64,000 bases of DNA from an uncultured Verrucomicrobiales bacterium (GCA_937928735.1 CALFVF010000012.1:1-64000); one strand, 5' to 3'. Counted from the first letter of the stretch, positions 15,881-24,387 are shown. Notes: a model not told the origin generated them from the letters alone. Made by a program: numbers and translations.

Positions 15881-16318
15881 ATGCAAAAGTTAGTAGTATT
15901 ATTAATAGTGGCCTTGTTGAGTGCATGTTCTGTCCCTGAATATCATGATGGTTGGATATCTGGTGTGAAAAGAGGGCAGAAAATCCGAGATTTAAGAACT
16001 GTACCAAAACACTCCACTGATCTTAGAGAACTGTCATTGAGTTTACCCATTCTGGAATCAAGAGATAGCGCTACTCTAGATGTGTATTACGAATTGTCTG
16101 AGGCTGCTCCAGATAAAGATGTTTGGCATTTACCAGCTGACGGAGCCCAAATACCTGTCACAGTGACTCGTTTACCGAATGATGCCAATGGGTTGCAAAA
16201 AATCAGATTATCATACTCTCATGTGAGAGATGGAAATTATGCAGAATTTGATTCCTATGAGACCAGTCTCAAAAGACTTGAAGGTGAATGGGAGGTAACA
16301 GACCACCGAAAGAAATGA
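15881..16318 (+). CDS. Small lipoprotein of unknown function
   Basis: The 145-residue product begins with a lipoprotein signal (MQKLVVLLIVALLSAC) and Cys16 would be lipidated. The mature part is polar and likely beta-rich, with no family that I recognise. It starts 12 bp after trhO, so co-transcription is likely, although a shared function is not evident. About 210 bp of unassigned sequence follow, up to the convergent cytochrome gene. Confidence 0.7.
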   Translation: MQKLVVLLIVALLSACSVPEYHDGWISGVKRGQKIRDLRTVPKHSTDLRELSLSLPILESRDSATLDVYYELSEAAPDKDVWHLPADGAQIPVTVTRLPNDANGLQKIRLSYSHVRDGNYAEFDSYETSLKRLEGEWEVTDHRKK

Positions 16319-16528
16319 TGTAAACGGTTTCCAGCACCTCTATTTCTGCGTCGCTAAAACGAGTCTAACATTGGTCTTTAGATCTCCTGGCAAATCCCTC
16401 ATGAATAGAAATGTCATAGTCGCTCCTGCGAATAACCCAGCGACGGCAGAAGTGGCTATTTTCTTATTCATCTCATAAGTGGTCTAACCTATGGGATGAA
16501 TTTGTGAGAGAAAATAATGCTAATGCAC

Positions 16529-17152
16529 CTATCCGCGGCCAATGCCTGTCAGACCTGGTAGAATACAGAGGCAGGCCCAGATTGAGGAGAGAAGTAGACC
16601 AATTGTGCCCACACCGACCTTCTCAGGAAGGACATTGTTGATTGTGGTATCAAGTGGCTGTATTTCTACGGGTGCTGCCGGTTCCTCAGGTGTATTCGGG
16701 TCAAGGAGATCAGCTGCTTGTACTGAGCCATTTACCGGCTTGCCTTGGGTGAGGAGAGTTTCCACTTCCTCAACTGTGACTGCAGAGGCGCCATTGCCGT
16801 ATTGGTGGCGCACATAGGTAAGAATATCAGAGATTTCCTCATTGGTGAGTGGTTTACCCGCATTGAGAGATTGGGGCATAACACTGTTGTACTTCTCACC
16901 CGCAACCTCAATTTCACCCACCAGGCCGTATTTGACGATTTTGACAAGATTTTCCTTTGGTCCAGTGACCCACTCTGAATTCGCGAGTGGAGGGAAAGCT
17001 CCTGGAATACCTGCACCGGTAGGCTGGTGGCAAGTGGCGCATAGCCCGGGAGTATCGTAGAGCTTTTTACCACGCTCAAGAGCAGCTTCATCCGCTACGG
17101 CTGTAGTCAGGGAGGTAGCAAGAATAGAGACAGAAAGAAATCGCTTCAACAT
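16529..17152 (-). CDS. Monoheme cytochrome c with C-terminal membrane anchor
   Basis: This 207-residue protein has a signal peptide (residues 1-20) and one c-type haem site CATCH at 38-42, with axial Met likely in SVMPQ (Met92). The cytochrome domain runs to about 115 and carries the DILTYVR helix. A Pro/Glu linker and a hydrophobic C-terminal helix (about 183-203) tether it to the membrane. It is about 60% identical by eye to the cytochrome encoded immediately upstream, so the two arose by tandem duplication. It probably transfers electrons on the periplasmic side. Confidence 0.88.
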   Translation of the reverse strand: MLKRFLSVSILATSLTTAVADEAALERGKKLYDTPGLCATCHQPTGAGIPGAFPPLANSEWVTGPKENLVKIVKYGLVGEIEVAGEKYNSVMPQSLNAGKPLTNEEISDILTYVRHQYGNGASAVTVEEVETLLTQGKPVNGSVQAADLLDPNTPEEPAAPVEIQPLDTTINNVLPEKVGVGTIGLLLSSIWACLCILPGLTGIGRG

Positions 17153-17257
17153 AAGAAAATCAGTGGTTGCGGCGCACCCTAGTGTCCAAGGGCACAGAGG
17201 TCACGCCTTAAGATGAGAAAAATCAGTGGGAGTTGTAGCCTATTGAACTCCTGAGGT

Positions 17258-17719
17258 CTACTCAGAAGGCTTTTCGAGGTCACTGGCCTTGAACATACCT
17301 GTGGTCTTGGAGTCCTTGAGGATCTCTTGAACTTGCTCCAGTGTGACGGCCTCTTTCTTTTCACTGAAGGTCATGCGAACGTAGGTAAGAATATCAGCGA
17401 TCTCTTGATCTGTCAGTGGTTTTCCAAGATTGAGAGGAGTAGGCATCACACCATTGTACTTTGTACCAGCGACTTCTATCTCGCCCATGAGACCATATTT
17501 AGTGATCTTAACGAGGTTCGAGAGAGGGCCCTCGACCCACTCGGAGTTTGTCAGTGGGGGGAAGGCTCCGGGGAGACCAGCTCCTGTGGGCTGGTGACAA
17601 GTCGTGCACAGACCGGGAGTGTCGTAGAGTTTTTTACCACGAGCTAGGGATTCTTCATCCGCTGAGGCAAAGAGAGAGAAAGAGCTGAAAAGAACTAGGC
17701 TAAGGAGTGTGTGTTTCAT
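17258..17719 (-). CDS. Monoheme cytochrome c, soluble paralogue
   Basis: ATG 17719 gives 153 residues and a clean signal peptide (residues 1-20). A start at 17779 would precede the signal. Haem site CTTCH is at 38-42 and the axial Met lies in GVMPTP (Met92), in register with the paralogue at 16529-17152. The C-terminus stops after a charged helix and has no membrane anchor, unlike the paralogue. Both share DTPGLC-TCHQPTGAG. The pair could act in series, soluble shuttle and anchored acceptor. Their 105-bp spacer contains no clear terminator. Confidence 0.88.
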   Translation of the reverse strand: MKHTLLSLVLFSSFSLFASADEESLARGKKLYDTPGLCTTCHQPTGAGLPGAFPPLTNSEWVEGPLSNLVKITKYGLMGEIEVAGTKYNGVMPTPLNLGKPLTDQEIADILTYVRMTFSEKKEAVTLEQVQEILKDSKTTGMFKASDLEKPSE

Positions 17720-17827
17720 AATGTCGGTATGGTGAAAATATGGTGAGTGGCTATGTAAGAAATTACACGCATTTGTCAAATACGTCTAGTCTCAGCAGTG
17801 ATGTTAGAGTGAAAAAGGAGATGCTTT

Positions 17828-17985
17828 ATACCAACTCAAAAAACTATCTGGAAGAATTCGCTAGACCTTTGACGAGATGCCATCGTTGTCACTCATCGGA
17901 GATGCTCGCATCACCGACGAGTTCCGCCTTGATCTCTCACCAAATCTCTTCGCGCTTTTTACCAGTTAGTTTTCCTCATTGGTAT
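17828..17985. mobile_element. MITE-like element family 1, copy B
   Basis: This 158-bp element is nearly identical to copy A (5893-6049). It starts ATACCAACTC, ends TTGGTAT, and its internal hairpin is CATCGG-GATG / CATC-CCGACG. Its ends agree at about 19 of 26 positions when inverted. It lies between a cytochrome gene start and tRNA-Leu, and its right end is five bases from a TTGACA box. Confidence 0.87.
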
Positions 17986-17989
17986 TAGA

Positions 17990-18018
17990 TTGACAAATGA
18001 GCAGTAGCGGCACAAAAC
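17990..18018 (+). promoter_or_regulatory. Possible promoter of tRNA-Leu
   Basis: A perfect TTGACA box at 17990-17995 lies 39 bp before the tRNA. At 17-bp spacing the -10 position (18013-18018) reads CAAAAC, a poor match. The -35 box begins immediately after the right end of family-1 copy B, so the element could influence this promoter. Confidence 0.3.
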
Positions 18019-18033
18019 AGCTCAGCACTTTGA

Positions 18034-18114
18034 GCCGACATGGCGGAATTGGTAGACGCGCTCGATTCAAAATCGAGTTCCTAGTGAGTGTGGGTTCGAT
18101 CCCCACTGTCGGTA
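18034..18114 (+). tRNA. tRNA-Leu (anticodon CAA)
   Basis: A cloverleaf can be drawn by hand. Acceptor strand GCCGACA pairs with TGTCGGT (one G-U), the D arm contains GGTAGACGCG, the anticodon stem CTCGA/TCGAG encloses loop TTCAAAA (anticodon CAA, reading UUG), a short variable arm follows, and the T arm is GTGGG/CCCAC around TTCGATC. The discriminator is A and CCA is not encoded. The long class II form fits Leu. Confidence 0.95.
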
Positions 18115-18207
18115 TTCTCAATGTGCTTTATTACAATGACTTGTGTTAGTTGTATTGGATGTATTGATTGTGTTAGTTACTTGGATCCTGAGGGTTTTGC
18201 AGCTGCC

Positions 18208-19434
18208 CTAAAGAGATTTCACTTGGTCTAATCGAGTATGCTGATTGCGTAGGTCGTCTCTAGTGATGCCTTTTCCGCGGTTCATGCGCTCCATTTTTTG
18301 TAGAGTCGCCTGCATACCATAAATCGCTGCAAGCACGTCACCTGTGTGTCCAGTTTCTGAAATGGTGTGCATGTTACGAATCGGGAAGCCAATGGAAGAA
18401 ACAGCACAGTCAAAGCCCGCTAGTGCGGCAGCCATGGCATCTGTTCCCGTGTCCCTGCCTGACATATCGCGCTGAAGTGGGATGCCTTCATCCAGACAAG
18501 CTTGCTCGATAAGGGAGTTGAGATAATCACTCGTGACAGCTCCCGTGGTGATGGTGAAGCCTTCTCCCATAGTCATGGAGTTCATGCGCTTCGCAGCAAT
18601 TCCCGGGGCGGCGTCATAGTCGTGGTTCACATCTGTGGCGATGATCATATCTGGCTGGAGTTCACCGGCGATTGCGGTAGCGCCGAAGCGGCCGATTTCC
18701 TCATGTGTGGCGATGGTGAAGAGCACACGTAGGTTCTTGAGTGGCTTCTTGGCGATGAGGGCGGCAAGTTCAGACACTGTGAAACAGCCAAGACCATTGT
18801 CGAGGTAGGCGCCGTAGAAACTGTCCGCGGAAAAGCCTCGCTTGATAGGGCGATCTAGTATAATTGGGTCGCCAGCCTTGAGGCCAAGTTTTTCTAATCG
18901 CTCCTTGCGGTCTTCACCGTGCATTTGGAGCTCGATATAGAGCATGTTCTGTTTGATGCCTTTTTCTCCTGAGCGAGTCGGCGCATCTGCGAAGTGGATC
19001 GCACCGAGTGCCTCGATAGTGCCTCCTTCAATGACTCTGTACTCTCCAGGTTTCTTCGGATTTTGGGGGAAGATCTTCACCTCGTGGCCGATAAGGACAT
19101 TCGGGATAAAGGAATCGCAGTTTATCCAGATTTTCCCATCACTGGTGATCTGGCGCACCTGCATGCGTATTTTATCGGCATGGCCTATGAGCATCACACT
19201 GGGCATGTCATCCTGACCTGGGTGAGTGTCTAACACAATGCCTGCATTGCCCTTAAACTGGTGAATACCCCATGACTTTGGTTTTATTGTTTCAAAGAAT
19301 GGCTTGATCACTCCATAGCTCATAGCGGCCTCTAGCCCGATGGGCGAGGGGGCTGCGAGGATTTCTTGCATGAAGTTGAACTGCTTGGATGGCATGGATT
19401 TCTGCCAGACTGGTTTTGTTTTTTTTGTCGCCAT
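18208..19434 (-). CDS. M42 family metallo-aminopeptidase
   Basis: This cytosolic co-catalytic metallopeptidase (408 residues) belongs to the M42 family (glutamyl/leucyl aminopeptidases, formerly endoglucanase-like). The metal and catalytic residues are visible: H85 and D87 in GHADK, D212 in AYLDNG, E245/E246 in THEEIG, D268 in ATDVN and H356 in MHTISE. The usual PDZ-like dimerisation insert fills 95-200. Length is slightly above the common 340-360 because of an N-terminal extension. It follows tRNA-Leu convergently and is probably transcribed alone. Confidence 0.9.
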   Translation of the reverse strand: MATKKTKPVWQKSMPSKQFNFMQEILAAPSPIGLEAAMSYGVIKPFFETIKPKSWGIHQFKGNAGIVLDTHPGQDDMPSVMLIGHADKIRMQVRQITSDGKIWINCDSFIPNVLIGHEVKIFPQNPKKPGEYRVIEGGTIEALGAIHFADAPTRSGEKGIKQNMLYIELQMHGEDRKERLEKLGLKAGDPIILDRPIKRGFSADSFYGAYLDNGLGCFTVSELAALIAKKPLKNLRVLFTIATHEEIGRFGATAIAGELQPDMIIATDVNHDYDAAPGIAAKRMNSMTMGEGFTITTGAVTSDYLNSLIEQACLDEGIPLQRDMSGRDTGTDAMAAALAGFDCAVSSIGFPIRNMHTISETGHTGDVLAAIYGMQATLQKMERMNRGKGITRDDLRNQHTRLDQVKSL

Positions 19435-19507
19435 GGTACTGTGTGGTGAGAAGGGTGTGAAAGGGAGTAGTTAGATAAAGGGTAGCTGAGGGTGGGATTC
19501 GTTAGAG

Positions 19508-20659
19508 TTAGGCAGGAGGGAGGCTAGGGTCGATTTCTTCTCGCCAAGCATCGATGCCACCTGTGACATTGATGAGCTCAGTGTAGCCGAGTTCAGCGAG
19601 CTGGAGAATGGCCTTTTGGCTTCTCACGCCACCTTTGCAGTAGACGTAGAGTGTCTGGTCTTTTGGTAGTTCTGTGTGTCTCACAGGAATATCTGCTAGA
19701 GGAATGTGCATGCTCGATTCGATCTTCGCCGCCGCTACTTCATGGGGCATGCGGACATCGAGCAGTGTGCCGTTTAGTTGAGTGCTCAGGAGCGTTTGGA
19801 GTTCTGTGACGGTGATAGATGGCATAGTATGGGTGGAGGATGGGTTCGTGGATGAGGCTGGGTTCAATCCGCAGAATTCTTGGTAATCGATGAGTTCGGT
19901 AATACTTGGCTCATCGCCACAGAGTGGGCACTGGGGGTCTTTGCGCAGGCGGAAGCTGCGGAAGCTCGTACTTGGCGCATCATAGTGAACGAGTTTACCC
20001 AGTGGAGGCTCGCCGAGCTGAAGAATGAGTTTGATGGCTTCCATGGCTTGTAGAGAGCCTATGATACCGGGTAACACTCCAAGTACGCCTGCTTCTGCAC
20101 AGCTGGGAACACTCCCTGGATCTGGAGGCTCTGGCAGCATGCAGCGGTAGCATGGGCCGCCGAGATGTGGAGCGAAGACACTGATTTGACCCTCGAAGCG
20201 AAAGATAGAACCATAGATGTTAGGCTTCTTCAGTATAGCTGCCGTGTCGTTACTAAGGTAGCGAGTAGGGAAATTATCGGTACCGTCAAGTAGAATGTCA
20301 TACTGGCTAGCGATTGAGAGCGCATTGCTGGCACTAAACTGTGTCTTGTGGCACTCGACTTCCACATGGGGGTTGGTTTCCTTTAGGCGTGCTTTGGCGC
20401 TTTCGAGTTTATCCTTACCGACCCAAGACTCACCGTGGAGAATCTGGCGCTGGAGGTTAGAGAGTTCCACTTGATCGTCATCGACAAGGCCGATTCTTCC
20501 GACTCCAGCTGCTGCGAGATAGAGTGCGGCTGGGGAGCCGAGACCTCCTGTGCCGATACAGAGGACAGAGGCCTGCTTGAGCTTTTCCTGCCCCTTGGTG
20601 CCGATTTCAGGAAGGCTGTAGTGGCGCGCATAGCGCTGGTGTTCTTCAGGAGTGAGCAT
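19508..20659 (-). CDS. moeB: MoeB/ThiF-type adenylyltransferase with C-terminal rhodanese
   Basis: The 383-residue enzyme adenylates the C-terminal glycine of a ubiquitin-like sulfur carrier (MoaD or ThiS). The E1-like domain has the nucleotide motif GTGGLGSPAA (36-45), VDDDQVELSNLQRQ (59-72) and zinc pairs C170/C173 and C244/C247, with C187 near the usual catalytic position. The C-terminal rhodanese domain (280-380) has active Cys341 in YCKGGVRS and could supply persulfide sulfur. This fusion resembles MOCS3-type proteins. No moa, thi or sulfur-carrier gene is adjacent, so molybdopterin versus thiamine or cysteine synthesis is undecided. Confidence 0.9.
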   Translation of the reverse strand: MLTPEEHQRYARHYSLPEIGTKGQEKLKQASVLCIGTGGLGSPAALYLAAAGVGRIGLVDDDQVELSNLQRQILHGESWVGKDKLESAKARLKETNPHVEVECHKTQFSASNALSIASQYDILLDGTDNFPTRYLSNDTAAILKKPNIYGSIFRFEGQISVFAPHLGGPCYRCMLPEPPDPGSVPSCAEAGVLGVLPGIIGSLQAMEAIKLILQLGEPPLGKLVHYDAPSTSFRSFRLRKDPQCPLCGDEPSITELIDYQEFCGLNPASSTNPSSTHTMPSITVTELQTLLSTQLNGTLLDVRMPHEVAAAKIESSMHIPLADIPVRHTELPKDQTLYVYCKGGVRSQKAILQLAELGYTELINVTGGIDAWREEIDPSLPPA

Positions 20660-20910
20660 GATCGCTATTTCTCCCTGAAGATGGACTAGCTTCTAGGAAC
20701 AGGCAAGTGGGTTTGCTCCTAGGTGAGAAAAAAGATGTTTCTGAAAAATCGCCACAGATCTCAAAAGAGATCACAAAAAAGAGATTTCGGAGAAACTCGG
20801 AAGGGACTCAAGAGAAACTCAAAGGGTGGGCAGAAGGATGGCTTAGAAGGGTGGCTTAGCAGGGAGGTAAAGATAGCCTCGGGAGGAGCTAGAGCTACTT
20901 AGAGAGTCAC

Positions 20911-21177
20911 TTAGCTGAGTTCCTCACAGGCTTGTTGCCAGTCTGTTTCACAACAACCTTCTTTACCACACGAGACTCGATCGAGATAGATGAGGTAGGC
21001 GCGCTCAGAGATGGCTTGGTGAGAGGGTGGTTGAGTGTGACTAGTTTTTGGTGATTTGTTACGCTGGGTTAGATCTACTTTGGTCTTTGGTTTTGGAGAG
21101 CTTTGTTTTTTCGCGGTTTTTTTAGCTGTGGTGCTTGGCGCTTTCTTTACGGCTTTTTTAGTGTTTTTTTTGGCCAT
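20911..21177 (-). CDS. Lysine-rich DUF2934-like protein
   Basis: ATG 21177 gives 88 residues. The first 45 are Lys/Ala/Thr-rich (AKKNTKKAVKKA), similar to histone H1-like or nucleoid-protein tails, and probably bind nucleic acid. The C-terminal 35 residues, with ISERAYLIYLDR and DWQQACEEL, match the DUF2934 pattern (I-RAY-IY ... DW-A--EL), a short helix-turn-helix-sized domain often fused to such tails. Three cysteines (CGKEGCC) sit between its two helices and may bind metal. It lies alone between moeB and the ParA locus. Confidence 0.65.
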   Translation of the reverse strand: MAKKNTKKAVKKAPSTTAKKTAKKQSSPKPKTKVDLTQRNKSPKTSHTQPPSHQAISERAYLIYLDRVSCGKEGCCETDWQQACEELS

Positions 21178-21192
21178 GGGTACTGATTTCAA

Positions 21193-21691
21193 GATAGAGA
21201 ACGTTTGTTCTGGTTAGGTGCTTGGGCTATGACACTCTGCGTTGATTTCTGATAGAGTCAATATGACCTTCATGAAAAAACTTAGAGTTGTGGATGAATG
21301 AAAGCAAATGAGCGCGCGAGATAAGAGAGCGCCAGAGACTCACTCGGTGTCTTAATTAACAGAGCCCGTCTTAAAAGTCAATCTCATCGAGCGTGAAAAT
21401 AGGTGACAGTCTTGTCGTGTTTTGCCGTATTTTGTTAGTAATTCTTGTCCTGAGAAGGTGTATTGGTGCTGTTTCTTTGGTTATTCTATTGAAGGGTGCT
21501 TTAAGAAATGATCTGGTAGAATTCACGGAGTATTGGGTGAAATAGGCTCGTCACAACTTATCGGCAGATTTAAGGAGCAGATGGCTCTGAAAACCCCACT
21601 TTCTTGCAAGGTGAATTGATTAGAACCATCAAAAGCCAGTGCACGAGAGGGTAGGATGAACTATTTTTAGAAAATTAACTTCCTTGCTGCG
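21193..21691. other. Non-coding gap before ParA locus
   Basis: No convincing gene is seen in these 499 bp. Two short stretches resemble ends of the mobile families: ATCTGGTAGAATTC at 21511-21524 matches the inner left end of family 1, and CTCTGAAAACC at 21587-21597 matches the left end of family 2. Both lack a partner end and may be eroded remnants or chance. The promoter for the ParA gene presumably lies in the right half. Confidence 0.4.
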
Positions 21692-21730
21692 TTGGGTGAG
21701 CCTAGCCTTAGGGCGTATTTAGAAATTACT

Positions 21731-22519
21731 GTGATCAAATTAGCCGTAACGAGTCAAAAAGGAGGAGTGGGTAAGACCACCGTTTCAATTAATGCCGCCT
21801 ATGCCCTAGCACAGGCAGGATACAAGGTCTTATTGGTCGATGCTGACCCGCAGGGCTCGGTGGGGTTATCGCTGACTCGTCAGTCGCGGAAGCTCAAAGG
21901 GTTTTTTGATTATATTTCTGACACAGAGCTTGCGTTCTTCTCAGTGGTGATCCCCACTCGCAAGGACACCCTGAGTATGGTGGCAGCGGGTCAGGGGAGT
22001 GACTATGAAATAGGCTCTGGCTACACTGGGCAGTCAGCCTTGCCTAGGATTCAGCAATTTTTTGATGGAGCGCAGGAAGCTGGTTATGATCTTTGTATCA
22101 TTGACTCAGCGGCAGGATTGTTTGGAGTGACCACAGATGTGCTTGAGGTGGCGGACGCTGTGATGGTGCCTCAGCAGGCAGAGCCTCTTGGTATTCGTTC
22201 GGTGCCAAAGTTACTCGAAGGGCTCTCAAAACTCAGAAGATCAAATACGAAACTGAGGGTTCTGGGAGTGCTCATGACTCAAGTACAGAATCGTCTCATA
22301 GAGAGCGTGGAGGCTGTTTCGGGGCTGCGGGAATTACTCCCAGCGGCCATGGTTCTGAACACAGAGATCCCCAGGGATGATCTTGTTTTGCGCGCCAGCT
22401 CAAAGGGGTTTCCAGTAGGAGCGCTTGAGCCTCACGCGGAAGTGTCTGAGGCATTCGATGCACTGGGGCGTGAAATAGAGTATTTGTTAGAACTCGAGCT
22501 TAAAACAACTCAACAATAA
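21731..22519 (+). CDS. ParA/MinD-family partitioning-type ATPase
   Basis: GTG 21731 gives a 262-residue protein beginning MIKLAVTSQKGGVGKTT, with the deviant Walker A (KGGVGKTT) directly after the start strand; an upstream TTG would add 13 atypical residues. Further ParA features are DADPQGSVG (Walker A' region) and CIIDSAAG (Walker B). ParA proteins dimerise on ATP, bind DNA or membrane, and position plasmids, chromosomes or protein clusters. No ParB follows. The next gene, 19 bp away, encodes a disordered protein with a roadblock-like end and is the likely partner. Positioning of a protein cargo is therefore a reasonable guess. Confidence 0.88.
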   Translation: MIKLAVTSQKGGVGKTTVSINAAYALAQAGYKVLLVDADPQGSVGLSLTRQSRKLKGFFDYISDTELAFFSVVIPTRKDTLSMVAAGQGSDYEIGSGYTGQSALPRIQQFFDGAQEAGYDLCIIDSAAGLFGVTTDVLEVADAVMVPQQAEPLGIRSVPKLLEGLSKLRRSNTKLRVLGVLMTQVQNRLIESVEAVSGLRELLPAAMVLNTEIPRDDLVLRASSKGFPVGALEPHAEVSEAFDALGREIEYLLELELKTTQQ

Positions 22520-22538
22520 TAGAAAGGTAGTTAAATAG

Positions 22539-23357
22539 ATGGATTCAGTGCAAGGATGGGTCGATAAAGAGCAGATTCGGCGTTTGTCAGAACGGTTAAT
22601 GGCGCCAGTGACTGCCGATATGGAAGGTGAGGCTCAGGTAGATCAAAGGCAAGAAGCTCCCGTAGATGTAGTTGAAGTTTCTGAGCCAGCAGGAGGTCTA
22701 GTGACTCGTGAGAAAGTAGTGAGAGTTCCTCTTCCAGAAATTACAAAAGCTCCCGTATCCCAGAGTGTTCCAGTTGCCGATGACACAAAGCGCACCCACA
22801 GCGAGGTAGCTCAAGAGGAGTCACAACAAGAGGAACCTCAAAAAGAAGAGTCCCAAGGAAAAATTGTAGAGAGCTTAGAAGAGGAGACAGAAGAGCCAAA
22901 ACCTCATATAGCTCAAAAAGCAGTTTCCGCACTCGCCCAGGCACGTGCTGTAGCTGAGAAATCAGGAGCGATCACGAAGGCTAGTAGTGCGGCCTCTACC
23001 TCTAGAGTGAGTGAAGAGGAGCTTTCTTTCTTCGAGGCACTAGAGGCCTCGTTGCACGCAGAGCATGGTGTTCAGGGTTTATGCGCGCTGGATCGAGATG
23101 CGGATGTGCTCTATGAGAATGTGCAAATCATCGCATGGAGAGATCTCTTGGTGGCACTGCTTAAAGGTAATAATCCCTATATCGGTACGGAAACTCCAAA
23201 GACACCACTACATGTCTGCTTGCGCGTGACCGCGAAACTTCAATTACAAATTCTATCAACCATGACTTCACGAGGAGTCGTGGTTCTTGGGCTATTCGTG
23301 GAGAGTCGGCTTACGGAGAGTGTTTTAACGAGTCTTGTTGAGAAAATGAAAATCTAG
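22539..23357 (+). CDS. ParA-associated adaptor-like protein, disordered with roadblock-like C-domain
   Basis: The 272-residue protein has three parts. Residues 1-25 form a charged helix (WVDKEQIRRLSERLM). Residues 26-160 are low-complexity, rich in Glu, Gln, Val and Pro, and probably disordered. Residues 165-272 form a compact domain whose helix-strand-strand-helix-strand-strand-helix pattern (FFEALEASLHAEHG, VQGLCALDRDADVLY, IIAWRDLLVALL, LHVCLRVTAKLQLQI, GVVVLGLFVES, TESVLTSLVEKM) resembles Roadblock/LC7 proteins. The fold call is by eye. Its position with a ParA ATPase parallels adaptor proteins such as McdB, which are also disordered. No ParB-type HTH is present. Confidence 0.6.
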   Translation: MDSVQGWVDKEQIRRLSERLMAPVTADMEGEAQVDQRQEAPVDVVEVSEPAGGLVTREKVVRVPLPEITKAPVSQSVPVADDTKRTHSEVAQEESQQEEPQKEESQGKIVESLEEETEEPKPHIAQKAVSALAQARAVAEKSGAITKASSAASTSRVSEEELSFFEALEASLHAEHGVQGLCALDRDADVLYENVQIIAWRDLLVALLKGNNPYIGTETPKTPLHVCLRVTAKLQLQILSTMTSRGVVVLGLFVESRLTESVLTSLVEKMKI

Positions 23358-23396
23358 CTTGGCGTCTGTGTGTGTAAGCATATAGCTTAGACACTT

Positions 23397-24365
23397 ATGA
23401 AGTTTTTGTGTGTTTCAGCTTTTTTTGAGACTCAGCGTCAAGGCCGTTGGGCTTGGCCTTGGCTGCTGTTAGGTATCATTCTGGGTATATTTGGTTTAGT
23501 AGCTTCTGATAGTCTATACTACTGGATACTGTATTTCTTAGCGCAATATTTGGAAATACAGTGGATAGTTGATTTTTATTATACTGAGACCCACACGACT
23601 CCCCCTCATCTCATTTTGATGCTACTTGGAGTGGGGATTCCGTTTTGGGCAGCGGCTATTGTTGGGACTCTAGTTCAAGGCCGATCTGTGAAGTCCTTGA
23701 TGTCTCCACTCTATGGTTTTCGTTGGGGTTTAGTAGGAAAATCCTTTCTCGTAGTGTCTTTGGTAACAGCTCTATTGAGTGTCATTCCTGGAACAGGTAG
23801 TGACGTACCTAAACTTGAGTTTACAGGTATTGGCAAGGAGCATATTATTTGGATGATTCCTGTGCTGCTATGTATTTTTATTCAAACTAGTGGCGAAGAT
23901 GTTTTATTTAAAGGGTATTATTTACGTCAGCTTGGAGCAGTAACACGGATCTTTTGGGTAGCACCAGTGCTTGTCGCGGCAATTTTTGTTGCAGCTCACA
24001 TCGGGAATCCTGATGTAGTGGATAAGTTGTGGATTCTTGTACCAGTCTTTTTCATAAATGAATTATTCATTATCTACCTAACCATACGTACAGGTGGTAT
24101 GGAAATTCCCCTAGTGCTGCATTGGTTTAACAATACCATGATTATGCTGTTTCTTGCTGAGCGTACCACCCAGGCGAATGACCTTACTTTATGGGTTTTT
24201 GATAAGCCTCTCAATGCTGCTGATTATGAAGCGAGTGATATTGAAATGGTGATCACAGCACTCATCTTTAATGGTTTCTTTTTACTCGCTTTTTGTTGGA
24301 GTCGTTCACCGTTTTATGTGCCTCCAGTCACTGAACAAGAACCTCCCACGGAGAAAGGACTCTGA
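23397..24365 (+). CDS. CPBP-family (CAAX protease-like) membrane protein
   Basis: The 322-residue membrane protein has about eight hydrophobic helices. The Abi/CPBP domain is in the second half: SGEDVLFKGYYLRQ corresponds to the EExxxRG motif, AAHIGN to the second His motif, and LHWFNNTM to the last. The first motif reads E-D-VLF-K rather than E-E-xxx-R, so both the second acid and the Arg are conservatively changed. Members are intramembrane proteases or their inactive relatives. It is 40 bp after the ParA-partner gene and may share the transcript. Confidence 0.82.
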   Translation: MKFLCVSAFFETQRQGRWAWPWLLLGIILGIFGLVASDSLYYWILYFLAQYLEIQWIVDFYYTETHTTPPHLILMLLGVGIPFWAAAIVGTLVQGRSVKSLMSPLYGFRWGLVGKSFLVVSLVTALLSVIPGTGSDVPKLEFTGIGKEHIIWMIPVLLCIFIQTSGEDVLFKGYYLRQLGAVTRIFWVAPVLVAAIFVAAHIGNPDVVDKLWILVPVFFINELFIIYLTIRTGGMEIPLVLHWFNNTMIMLFLAERTTQANDLTLWVFDKPLNAADYEASDIEMVITALIFNGFFLLAFCWSRSPFYVPPVTEQEPPTEKGL

Positions 24366-24387
24366 CTGGTAGAGAGTAAGGCTAGGG

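Noticed and set aside
16325-16360. Possible decayed family-2 element (GGTTTCCAG, TTTCTGCG)
   Set aside because: Only short words match and in the wrong order; no inverted ends can be found.
18034-18114. tRNA-Leu as an integration site
   Set aside because: No integrase gene and no repeat of the tRNA 3' end were seen nearby.
21511-21605. Remnants of family 1 and family 2 ends
   Set aside because: Matches are 14 and 11 bases without a partner end; listed only as content of the intergenic gap.
21731-22519. Plasmid or integrated-element partition locus
   Set aside because: No ParB, parS-like repeats, replication or integration gene is nearby; the setting is chromosomal.
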